Part shown: positions 8,180 to 17,284 of the stretch, piece by piece
How the letters are laid out: each line of letters begins with the position of its first letter
Position numbering within the stretch: position 1 is the first letter of the stretch
Assembly: GCA_964452575.1 (NCBI GenBank)
Contig: CAYVMN010000087.1
Span: forward strand, 1-18,322
From: CAYVMN01 sp964452575
GTDB taxonomy: Bacteria > Desulfobacterota > DSM-4660 > Desulfatiglandales > Desulfatiglandaceae
Reading direction: 5' to 3'
DNA: 18,322 nt
Made by a program: the position numbers and the translations under genes
The notes under the pieces: model-generated
What the model was told of the DNA's origin: nothing
Database searches by the model: none
The model's input: only the letters and a program-made list of their open reading frames with translations

Positions 8180-9868
8180 TCACACCGCCCTGAGCTGTGC
8201 CAGGAGTTGCTGAGGCTTGAAACCTCTTAGCAAGGCACTCTGGGAAGGACATGTCGCCGCGCAACAACCGCAGCCCTTGCAGAGGATCGTATTTACCTGA
8301 CAGATCCCCTTCTCAGGCAAATACTCAATGGCCCCATAGGGACACATATCTAGACACCCCAGGCATCCCACACATGTATCCGGATTGATTTCAGCAACGA
8401 GGCCGCTTGTTATTAGCTCGTCCTTAAAAAGGATGGTTGCCACCCTTGATGCCACCCCCAACCCTTGAGACCGGGCCTCCACCACGGTAGCGGGGTAGCG
8501 GGCCGACCCGCATACAAAAACTCCATCGCTTGCAAAGTCCAGAGGCCTCAATTTGGCATGGGCCTCCAGGAAAAAATCGTTCTGATCAACCGGTATGCGC
8601 ATGAGTTGGCAGAGTTCGGCTACATCCTCGCGGGCTACCAGTGGGGTTGATAAGACCACCAGGTCACAGGGAAGTTCTCGCGATTCACCCATGAGGGGTT
8701 GGTAAAAGCACACCTTACCGCCCTCAACCACGGGGGGATTTCCAGGGTCGAACACATCAAACCTGATCTCACTGCCCCGGGCATCACTCAACATCCGTTC
8801 CTTTTCGGCCCCGTACATCTGTATATCCCTATAGAGGACCTCCACCTGGGCATCAGGATTATGCTCTTTAATATATAGGGCATTCTTGACGGCAGTCATA
8901 CAACAGATCCTCGAGCAGTATTGCCTCTCGGAAGAACGTGCCCCAACGCACTGGATCATCACCACCCGATCGGGGATTGCTCCACCCCCGCGTAGACGTT
9001 CTTCCAGCTCCATCTGGGTAATGACCATCTTGCCATCGTATTTATAAAGGCCGTCGGGCCTCAAGGGTACGGCGCCCGTGGCAACTACAATGCAGCCCAC
9101 GGCCTCTTGAACCAGCTCCCCCTGATCCGGACGGATGGTAATTTCAAAATTCCCGATATACCCCTCTACGGCCTCCAGCCGAGAGCCCAGATATACCGTT
9201 ACATTGGATTTTGTTGTAGCCCTTTCAATGAGGTCGGCCAGGTATTCGGAGGCCGTATCGCATTCTGGCGCAATGCGGTAAAGCCCTCTCAAAAGCCCTC
9301 CAAGCTCCAATTCCTTTTCAACCAGCACCACATCCAGGCCCATGTCTGCCAGGGTCTCGGTGGCTGAAAGGCCTGCCACCCCGGCCCCTATCACAAGCAC
9401 ACGGGGCGTCAGAGGTGACTCGATGTCCTCCTGCGGCTCCAGGGATCTGGCCTTTGCCACACCCATTCGCACCAGATCCTTTGCCTTCTGGGTGGCCACA
9501 TCTCCTTCTTCCATGTGGACCCATGAACACTGATCCCGGATATTGGCCATCTCAAAGAGATAGGGATTCAGCCCTGCACGGGCACAGGAACTCTGAAACA
9601 GGGGCTGGTGGGTCCGTGGGGAACAGGAGGCCACCACCACCCGGTTCAGCCTGTATTTCTTGATGGCATCCTGAATCTCACCAATTCCTGCCTCAGAGCA
9701 GGTGTATAGATTTTCTTTGGCATAGACAACGTCCGGGAGCGTGGACGCATATTCGGTCACGGCCTTGCAACCTATGTGCCCGGCTATGTTAGAGCCACAA
9801 TCGCAAATGAATACCCCTATCCGGATCTCTTCTGATTTTTTTGGATTCCCTTCAATCTTCTTGCTCAT
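8180..9868 (-). CDS. hdrA: HdrA-like FAD/iron-sulfur protein, C-terminal HdrA half
   Basis: This 562-residue flavoprotein matches the C-terminal half of long HdrA proteins. It opens with an IGVFICDCGSNIAGHI segment and ASCSPRTHQPLF. A Rossmann FAD motif VLVIGAGVAGLSATETLA follows at about residue 157, then the Cys-rich IQCVGARSSERQYCSRICC. It ends with two ferredoxin motifs, CVGCLGCLDMCP and CKGCGCCAATCP. It corresponds domain for domain to the last third of the fused HdrA at 11916-16355. The ATG at 9868 is preferred because GAGGGAG lies about 9 bases upstream; a GTG at 9886 overlapping the previous stop would add six residues. Together with the gene before it, it probably makes one functional HdrA, the flavin site of electron bifurcation. 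No Sec codon is present. Confidence 0.88.
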   Translation of the reverse strand: MSKKIEGNPKKSEEIRIGVFICDCGSNIAGHIGCKAVTEYASTLPDVVYAKENLYTCSEAGIGEIQDAIKKYRLNRVVVASCSPRTHQPLFQSSCARAGLNPYLFEMANIRDQCSWVHMEEGDVATQKAKDLVRMGVAKARSLEPQEDIESPLTPRVLVIGAGVAGLSATETLADMGLDVVLVEKELELGGLLRGLYRIAPECDTASEYLADLIERATTKSNVTVYLGSRLEAVEGYIGNFEITIRPDQGELVQEAVGCIVVATGAVPLRPDGLYKYDGKMVITQMELEERLRGGGAIPDRVVMIQCVGARSSERQYCSRICCMTAVKNALYIKEHNPDAQVEVLYRDIQMYGAEKERMLSDARGSEIRFDVFDPGNPPVVEGGKVCFYQPLMGESRELPCDLVVLSTPLVAREDVAELCQLMRIPVDQNDFFLEAHAKLRPLDFASDGVFVCGSARYPATVVEARSQGLGVASRVATILFKDELITSGLVAEINPDTCVGCLGCLDMCPYGAIEYLPEKGICQVNTILCKGCGCCAATCPSQSALLRGFKPQQLLAQLRAV

Positions 9869-9882
9869 GCTGGCAAACTCCC

Positions 9883-11445
9883 TCACGATGCCTTACGCAT
9901 TTCAAATTCGGATAGAATCTGCGCAACCCGGGCCGCCGCGCCACTGGCCTGGGCAACAGACTCGGGGATGTCCATAGGGCCATAGGCACAACCACACGTG
10001 AAAATCCCGGGCCGGGTTGTATCCATAGGTTGAGACGGATGCGTCTTTAAGAACCCAAACTCGTTGATTTCAATTCCCAAGACTCCTGCCAGTTCCTTTA
10101 TCCCCCTTGCGGGTGCGCATGCGGTAGCCAGAATCACCATGTCAAATTCTTGACTCCTGACTCTCCTCTCACAGGTATCTTCATACCAGACCACCGGATT
10201 GTGGTGGGGGCCCTCATTTATCTCTGCCACCCGTCCGCGGACATATGTGATTCCAGACTGATTTCCACCCCTTATCTTGTATTCTTCAAACCCCTTGCCG
10301 ACGGCTCGAATATCCATACCAAAGATCGTAGAGGTAGTTTCCGGCTCATGCTCATGTGCGATTATGGCCTCCTTGATAGAGTGCATGCAACAAAAGCCTG
10401 AGCAGAAGGGGTAGAACCTGAAATCCCTTGAGCCAACGCACTGGATAAAGGCCAGCCTCTTAGCAACCTTAAATCCATCGGCCATCTTTTTCAGGGATTG
10501 GAGGGGCTCAGCGATTGCAAGGTGGGCCTCATATTTGGATGCCCAATTCCTCCGATCTTCATCATCTCCGTATTCGCCCTTTCTGAAGTTCTCGTAAAAT
10601 TCACTGGAGCCTTCGGAGTATTTTTGTTCATATTTTTCAAGGGCTTTTGCAGATTTTCTCAAGTTTTTCTCAAGATCTTCAATTTCCCCCCATACCGCCC
10701 TGTCAGAGGGACGGTCCAGGTGCCCGGCCGTTGGCCCGCTCGCGCTCAGGAGCCTTTCAAACTCTAGGGCCGTCACCACATTGGGGATTTCCCTGTATTG
10801 GTATTCGGGGATTTTACTAGGATCAAACACCTCGTACCCGATGGCAACGATAATGGCTCCGACCTGGAGTTTTACCACCCTTTCCTTCTGATCAAAGTTG
10901 ACGGCATCTGCCTGGCACGTCTTCTTGCAGATCCCACACTTCTTGCCATTCAGCTGACGGCAGCAGTCTGGATCAATGGTATGTGTGGAAGGTATACCTT
11001 GGGCAAACCAGTTATATATGGCCTTACGCATGCGAAGGCCCATGTTAAAGGCGTCCGGAACAACGGTTGGACATTTTTCAGCACACGCCCCGCACCCGGT
11101 ACACCGATCTTCCTCAACGTACCGGGCCTTCCTTCGGATCGTTACGCTGAAATCACCTGACTGCCCCTCAACACCTTGGACTTCGCTGTAGGTCATGAGC
11201 TCAATGTTGGGATGCCGACCGACATCCAGCATCTTAGGCGAAAGGATTCAGATGGCGCAGTCATTGGTGGGAAATGTCTTATCCAGTTGCGCCATCTTCC
11301 CGCCGATACTGGGGAGCCGTTCAACCATATAGACCTTGAATCCCATCTCGGCCAGGTCCAATGAGGCCTGCATCCCTGCGATACCTCCGCCAATGACAAG
11401 TATCTCCTTATTCACGGTTGTTTTCCTATCCCCATTGTCCATCAT
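9883..11445 (-). CDS. hdrA: HdrA-like N-terminal half with selenocysteine and coiled-coil-like insert
   Basis: This is the 520-residue N-terminal half of an HdrA. An FAD-binding start, EILVIGGGIAGMQASLDLAE, leads to TFPTNDCAI, then TGA at 11248-11250 (codon 66), then ILSPKMLDVGRHPNIEL. Cys is usual at this position in HdrA, and Sec is known there in some methanogens. Ferredoxin Cys lie at 115, 118, 121 and 125, with a second cluster region at 161-177 (CGICKKTC). A very charged insertion of about 75 residues (about 250-327) interrupts the link to IQCVGSRD and looks helical. The ATG at 11445 has AAGGAA about 10 bases upstream; an ATG at 11442 is equally possible. The gene overlaps the next HdrA-like gene region. 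It would form the bifurcating flavin subunit with its neighbour. Confidence 0.9.
11211..11233 (-). promoter_or_regulatory. SECIS-like hairpin for HdrA N-half UGA (codon 66)
   Basis: Fourteen bases after the TGA at 11248-11250, GATGCTGG pairs with TCGGCATC (8 bp including two G-U pairs) around the loop ATGTCGG. Position and the GU-containing loop fit a bacterial SECIS element. Confidence 0.75.
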
Positions 11446-11472
11446 CAGTTGTCATTTCCTTCCACTTGTCCC

Positions 11473-11892
11473 TCAGGCCGCCATATTGACGGGGGACGAT
11501 CCCAGGGTCTTGAGCCTGTCAGTAAACTCTCTGGCGACCTCGGCAAACCTTATACCTTCTGCGGAAGAGATCCATTCCAGGCGGAGCCTTGAAGCTTCTA
11601 TCCCCAGCAATTCTGCCAGCTCCCTGGTTATGTTGAACATCTTCTCAGCCTTTAGATTACCATCCAGGTAATGACAGTCCCCGATGCGTCATCCGGCCAC
11701 CAGCACCCCGTCGGCACCCAGTTCAAAGGCCTTGAGGATGAAATTGGGGTTTATACGGCCAGAGCACATGACCCTGATAATCCGCATATTGGGCGGATAC
11801 TGAAAACGGCTTACCCCTGCCAGATCCGCAGCAGAATAGGCGCACCAATTGCACGCAAACGCTACGATCTTCGGATTGAACTCTTCAGCCAT
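11473..11892 (-). CDS. mvhD: MvhD-type subunit with one selenocysteine (MvhD-1)
   Basis: This 139-residue MvhD-family [2Fe-2S] subunit passes electrons to HdrA. The frame is broken by TGA at 11689-11691 (codon 68), inside GADGVLVAG-Sec-RIGDCHYLDGN; the family has GCHxGDCHY here. The N-terminal motif is FACNWCAYSAADLAGVSR, with Cys14 and Cys17. The rest continues in frame to a genuine TGA stop at 11473-11475, which shows that UGA still ends translation elsewhere in the operon. The start ATG at 11892 has AAAGGAG upstream. The gene lies 23 bases after the HdrA-NfnB fusion and 27 bases before the second HdrA, so it probably docks to one of these. Confidence 0.92.
11656..11672 (-). promoter_or_regulatory. 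SECIS-like hairpin for MvhD-1 UGA (codon 68)
   Basis: Sixteen bases after the TGA at 11689-11691, ATTACC pairs with GGTAAT (6 bp, perfect) around the loop TGGAT. The stem is identical to that of MvhD-2 codon 71, while the loops differ by one base (TGGAT versus TGTAT). Confidence 0.7.
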
Positions 11893-11915
11893 AAGGTCTT
11901 ACTCCTTTTGACCAG

Positions 11916-14900
11916 TTACGAACCCAAAAGCGCTGCCTGCACCATCGTCAGCAGCTCGTTGTCAGTGAAATGGCCAATGGCCGCGGCCCCGGTCGGACAG
12001 ATTGCAGAACAGGCACCACACCCCTTGCATACCACCTGATTTACCTCACAGATGACACGGTCGCTCAGATACCTGATCGCCTGATACGGGCAGACCTCCA
12101 GGCATTGTTGGCAACCCCTGCATAATTGTTGGTCGATCTGGGAGACAATTGCATTTCCAAACACCTTCTCCTTGGATAGCAGTGTAGCGGCCCTGGAAGC
12201 CGCTCCCAGGCCTTGGGCGACAGCCTCATCGACCGGCTTGGGAGAGTGGGCCAGACCGCAAACAAACACCCCGTCCGTAGAAAAATCCATGGGCCGGAGT
12301 TTGACATGTGCCTCGACAAAAAAGCCATCTTCATTTACTGGCACCTTGAATAACTGGGCTATGGGATTTTCCCTGGGCGAGACAATAGCTGCGGCAAGGA
12401 CCAACAGGTCCGGGCTAATTTCCACCTCTCGTTGAAGGATATAGTTGGTGAATCGAACCTGAAGATTGGATTGACCACGGGTTACTTTCAATTCCTTGTC
12501 ATGATCATAACGGATAAACATGACCCCTTTATCTCTTGCCTCACGGTATAGGTCCTCACGTAGCCCATAGGTGCGCATGTCCCTGTAAACAATAAAGACC
12601 TCCATCTCAGGCTTGAGTTCCTTTAATTTCAGGGCACCCTTGACTGAGTGAGTGCAGCACACCTTAGAACAGTAAGGCCTTTCCTTAATCCGCGAGCCGA
12701 CACATTGGATGAACACCGCCGAATTGATCTCTCCTAAGGGCAGGTTATCATCAATGAACTTTCGATCCAACTCTAGCCCCGTCAGGACGCGAGGATCCTC
12801 ACCATAGAGATATTGATCGGGTTTGAACTCCGAGGCCCCTGTAGCAATAATGGCCACACCATGCTCTATTATCCTCTCTTTTCCGGCTGTTTCGATGGTG
12901 GACTTGAAATTACCCAGAAAGCCATCTACGTTTTTTAATTCAGTGTTGAGGAAGATATTGATGTTTTCATTGGATCTAATATCTTGAATGAGCCTAGCCA
13001 GGTTTTCCCTGACATTCTCCCCTCGCCAGGTTTCATAGAGGTTCATGGCCTGTCCGCCCAAGGCATCGCCCTTTTCAATCAAGTAGGTCTGGTATCCTTG
13101 TTCTGCAAGATTCTTTGCTGCAGTTATTCCGGAAAGTCCACCGCCTATTACCATGGCAGACTGATTCATTTCTATCACAGGCTGAGACAAAGGCTCCAAT
13201 AGGGCCACTTTGGATACAGCCATCCGCACCAGATCTTTGGCCTTTTTTGTGGCTGCCTCATGATCCCCGCTATGCACCCACGAACATTGATTCCGTATAT
13301 TAGCCATTTCAAAAAGATATTTATTTATGCCCGCATTGACCACCGTTTCCTGAAAGAGCTCTTCGTGGGTGCGTGGGCTACAGGCGGCCACAACAACCCG
13401 GTTTAGCCGCTGCTCCTTGATAACCCGAGTGATTTTCTCTTGAGTGTCCTGGGAGCAGGTAAAGAGATTTTCCTCCACAAAGACGACCCCGGGCAAGTTT
13501 CGGCCATATTCTACGAGGGCATGAACATCCACGATACCGCCAATATTGACCCCGCAGTTGCAGATAAATAACCCTATGCGGGGGGGGGCGCCCCGTAGAT
13601 CAATCTCTATTGGCACTTCTTTTGTCCGTGTCAGAGTCCAGCGGGCCTTAGCTAAGGTACTCTCTACTACTGCCGCACAGGCGCTCGATTCCACGACCGA
13701 CTGGGGAATGTCCTTGGGCCCTTGAAAGACACCGCAGGCAAAGATGCCGGCTTCGGAGGTCCAAACGGGTTCAAAGCTACTTGCGATGGAAAAACCATGC
13801 GGCGAAAGTCTGATACCCAACCTGGCTGCCAGATCCAAGGCTTCCCTGGATGCCTCAAGCCCCACGGATAAGACCACCATATCAAACTCTTCTTCTACCC
13901 GCTTCCCTGCCTCGTCCGTATAGCGGATAAATAGATTTCCCGTATCACCCAGCGGCACAATATTGGCAATTCTGGACTTGATAAAACGGACCCCTTGGTC
14001 CTTGGCCCGATTGTAGTATCTCTCAAAATCTTTCCCATGGGTCCGTATATCAATGTAGAATATAGCCGTATCTAACGGCTCCTTTGTATGCTCTTTGGCA
14101 ACAATCGCCTCTTTTATGGCATACATACAGCAAACAGATGAGCAATATGTCTTATCGCACTGGTTAATATTTCTGGAACCAACGCACTGCACCCAGGCAA
14201 TTTTTTTCGGTTCCTCCTTATCAGAGGGCCGCAAAAGGTGCCCCTGATACGGGCCTGTGGCGCTCAGGATACGCTCGAACTCCAAGCTGGTGAGCACATT
14301 GGGATGGCTTGCATAATTATAGGTTTCAAATCTTGAAGGATCAAAGGGTTGGAAGCCTGGCGCAAGTACGACAGAACCCACATCAATAGACAGGATTTGT
14401 TCCTGCTGGGCATGTGTCTCAAGGGTTACGGCATGGGCCTTACAGGCCTCTATGCATTGGTAACATTCACAACAGACACCGCAGTTGAGGCATCGGTCTG
14501 CCTCCTCCTGGGCGGCCTCTTCACTGACCGGCAGCTTGACTTCCTCAAATCCGGAAAGCCTCCTGTCGACGGGCAGGGTCGGAACTTCCAGACGGCTCCT
14601 GTTGGCCTCATTTCCCGGAATCTGTACCCAGTTCTCTCCAATGGGTGTCTCTTCCTGCCACTCGGTTGGGAGCTCTTCCCCCCGAAGATACATCCCCATA
14701 TATCGTGCTGCCCTTTTGCCGGCCTCCACCGCCTCAATGACCGTGGCTGACCCTGTAATCACGTCACCGCCGGCAAAGATTTCCGGTCTATTGGTCTGCA
14801 GTGTCTCAGGGTTGACCGCAAGGAGATTCCACTTTGACACCTCAAGTCCTCCATGATCTATCCCCAAGAAGTCGAGATCCGGTTCCTGTCCGACCGCTGA

Positions 14901-16355
14901 GATCACAAAATCCGCCTCGATAAAGAATTCCGAGCCCTCCACAGGGATAAACTTCCCTCTTCCCGTGGTATCGGGTTCTGTAAGACGAGTTCGAATACAC
15001 TCGACACCTACGATCTTGTCCTTTTCAATGACGATCCGCTTGGGAAGGGCCTGGAAATGAAACTTGGCTCCCTCGGCTTCAATATCAGCGAATTCCTCTG
15101 GACCGGCCGGCATCTGCTCAAGGGAGAATGGCTCCACCACGCGAACGACTTCTGTGCCAAGCCGCAGGGCGACACGGCTGGCATCTATACCTGAGTGACC
15201 CGCTCCAAACACGATGGCCCTCCCGTCGATGCGCCTCCTCTCGCCCAGCTCTACTTCCCTTACAAGGGTAGACACGTGGACGACATCAGGATGCTCTTCA
15301 CCTGGCAAGTTCAGTCTTATCCCCCTCCAGGCCCCGGTGGCGATAAAAATCGCCTTTGCCCCGTGTTCCTGGAGTTCCTTGATGGTGATATCTTTACCTA
15401 TAATCGTGCTTGTATGGATCTCAATGCCATATCGTTTCAGGTTATTGATCTCGGCATCCAGCACTGAGCGGGGAAGCCGGTGTGCGGGGATACCGTAACG
15501 CAGCATGCCGCCGGGTTCTGGCATGCCCTCATAGACACTGACCTTATACCCGTCAAGGGCCAGAAAATAGGCCGCCGTCAAACCGGCAGGACCTGCCCCG
15601 ATGACAGCAACCCTTTCCTTGCGGGGCCTTATTTCAGGGACGGGAATGTCGCTTAGGTGCACATGATCTGCGGCCACCCTTTTTAGTTCCATAATAGAAA
15701 TGGCTTCATCGACTTCAAGCCTGCGGCAACTCTTCTCACAGCGATGGGTGCATATGCGGCCCAGAACGCCAGGGAAAGGGAGATCTTTCATTATGATTTC
15801 GATGGCTTCCTTATATTTCCCCTCCTTCACCATCTGGACATACCCTTGCACATTCAGGCGAGTCGGGCATGCCATCCTACAGGGGGCTGTATCCAGTTTC
15901 TCTATTGCAAAGCCGCTGGGAATCGCCTGTGCGTACCGTTTGTACGTCGCCTTACGGGTTGCCAGATTCGCGTCATATTCACTGGGTCGAACAACAGGGC
16001 ACACCTCCGCACAATCACCACAGGCAGTGCACGCGTCAGGATCAATATGGCGCGACATTTTTTTTAGGGTGACCCTAAAATCCCCCAGCTTTCCCTCCAC
16101 CTTTTCAACGATCGAGCAGGTATGGAGCTCAATGTTGATATGCCGGCCGACCTCGACCAGTTTGGGGGAGATAACTCACATGGCGCAATCATTGGTGGGA
16201 AAAGTCTTGTCCAATTGGGACATTGCCCCGCCGATTGCAGGTGATTTTTCCACGAGATGGACATAAAAGCCGGACTCCGCCAAATCCAGGGCAGCCTGCA
16301 TACCGGCAATACCCCCACCGATGACCATTGCTGATCCAATTCTGTTATGTGTCAT
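11916..16355 (-). CDS. hdrA: HdrA with inserted NfnB/GltD-like flavoprotein and second HdrA module, selenocysteine-containing
   Basis: With UGA read through, this is one 1479-residue protein. Residues 1-150 are the HdrA N-terminus: MVIGGGIAGMQAALDLAE, then TFPTNDCAM, Sec60 (TGA 16176-16178), VISPKLVEVGRHINIEL, and a ferredoxin motif CTACGDCAEVCP at 109-120. Residues about 150-600 are an NfnB/GltD-like unit with CRMACPTRLNVQGY, CTHRCEKSC, the FAD motif VAVIGAGPAGLTAAYF at about 248 and the nucleotide motif VFGAGHSGIDASR at about 382. HdrA resumes with CLNCGVCCECYQCIEAC at about 622 and VQCVGSRNINQ at about 722. A second HdrA module starts near 927, with FAD motif MVIGGGLSGITAAK at about 1068 and two C-terminal ferredoxin motifs at about 1412 and 1443. 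The ATG at 16355 is chosen; it has AGGT upstream, and an upstream TTG at 16400 overlaps hdrB. It probably bifurcates electrons between NAD(P)H, ferredoxin and a higher-potential acceptor. Confidence 0.92.
16143..16160 (-). promoter_or_regulatory. SECIS-like hairpin for HdrA-NfnB fusion UGA (codon 60)
   Basis: Fifteen bases after the TGA at 16176-16178, CTGGTC pairs with GGCCGG (6 bp including two G-U pairs) around the loop GAGGTC. The loop contains the AGGTC core also seen in the E. coli fdhF SECIS element. Confidence 0.78.
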
Positions 16356-16390
16356 CTTTCTTACCTGATGTTCCCATAGAAAGGTCTGTG

Positions 16391-17284
16391 TTATTGGCAA
16401 AAAAAGGCCTCAATGCTACCGACAGGCAACTGATGTATCGCCAACCCCAGGGACCCCCGATCAATTCCCATGCTCAGCCCAAGGAGTTGCGGGTAGAGAA
16501 GGGAAGGAAGGTAATGGTCTGTGCCCCGCGCACCCAGTATCATCTTTTGTACAGTATCGAACTGGATCTGACAGTATGTACAGGCAGTGCAGACATACTC
16601 TGCACCGTGCTTCTTGGCGTCCGTCAGTTTCTTTTCAGTTAGATTCATTGATAGATCATCATTTATTCCCAAAGAGGGTGCACCGCAACATTCGAGCTTC
16701 CTTTGCCAATAAATACTCTGAGCACCGGTGACCTCCACAAGTTGATCAAATATGGAGGGTGCCACCGGATCATCAAATTGAAGGATCTTGCTAGGGCGAA
16801 GCGCATGGCAGCCATATTGGGCAGCAATCTTAAGTCCTGCAAAGGGCTTCTCTATCTCTTCTTTGATAGCCTCAATACCCACTTCATGGAAGAGAACGGA
16901 AAGGAGGTGTTTCACCTCAGTCACTCCCTCATACTTCAGCCCTTCTTTCTCCAAAGTTCCATTTATTTCTTCCCTCAATAGATCATCTTCCTTTAAGAGA
17001 TGGACTGCCTTTTTGAGACTACCGAAGCAGCATTTGCATAAGCTGATCACGTTCAGGTTCTCTTTTGCGGCCAGGGCCAGGTTTCGGGCCGAAGAGAGAA
17101 CAAAACTCCTAAAATTAACGTTTCTTATGGGATATCCGCAACAATTGAACTCCCCTATCTCCACCAGTTCCACTCCAAGTTTTCCCAATACCACCCTTGC
17201 TGAGGATTCGTATTGGGTAAGACGGGCTGGAATGTTGCAACCGAGAAACAGGGCATATTTCAAAATCTTCTCATTCGCTGTCAT
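16391..17284 (-). CDS. hdrB: HdrB-like heterodisulfide reductase subunit B (CCG domains)
   Basis: This 297-residue protein has the two Cys-rich CCG domains of HdrB, the subunit that holds noncubane [4Fe-4S] clusters and acts on a disulfide in methanogens. The first set is Cys16, Cys48-Cys49-Gly and Cys83/85/86 (LCKCC). The second is Cys159, Cys199-Cys200-Gly (ECCGAPSLG) and Cys232, 235 and 238 (CTACTYC). The ATG overlaps the stop of the upstream HdrC-like gene (ATGA), so the two proteins are probably made in equal amounts. Bacteria lack CoM-S-S-CoB, so the true substrate is unknown; a thiol/disulfide or electron transfer to HdrC is possible. Codons give no sign of interruption. Confidence 0.93.
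   Translation of the reverse strand: MTANEKILKYALFLGCNIPARLTQYESSARVVLGKLGVELVEIGEFNCCGYPIRNVNFRSFVLSSARNLALAAKENLNVISLCKCCFGSLKKAVHLLKEDDLLREEINGTLEKEGLKYEGVTEVKHLLSVLFHEVGIEAIKEEIEKPFAGLKIAAQYGCHALRPSKILQFDDPVAPSIFDQLVEVTGAQSIYWQRKLECCGAPSLGINDDLSMNLTEKKLTDAKKHGAEYVCTACTYCQIQFDTVQKMILGARGTDHYLPSLLYPQLLGLSMGIDRGSLGLAIHQLPVGSIEAFFCQ

Noticed and set aside
11473..11475. A further selenocysteine at the MvhD-1 terminal TGA
   Set aside because: The protein is complete at this point, its end (VNMAA) matches the end of MvhD-2, which stops with TAA, and read-through would add only a few residues before another stop.
6395..16178. Broken genes as pseudogenes, frameshifts or sequencing errors
   Set aside because: All interruptions are TGA, never TAA or TAG, all at functional Cys/Sec positions, with homology continuing in the same frame and a stem-loop after each. 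Random decay would not give this pattern.
15700..16266. Plus-strand ORF of 188 codons opposite the HdrA fusion
   Set aside because: It has no recognisable domain and lies entirely over strongly supported minus-strand HdrA coding sequence, spanning the Sec region.
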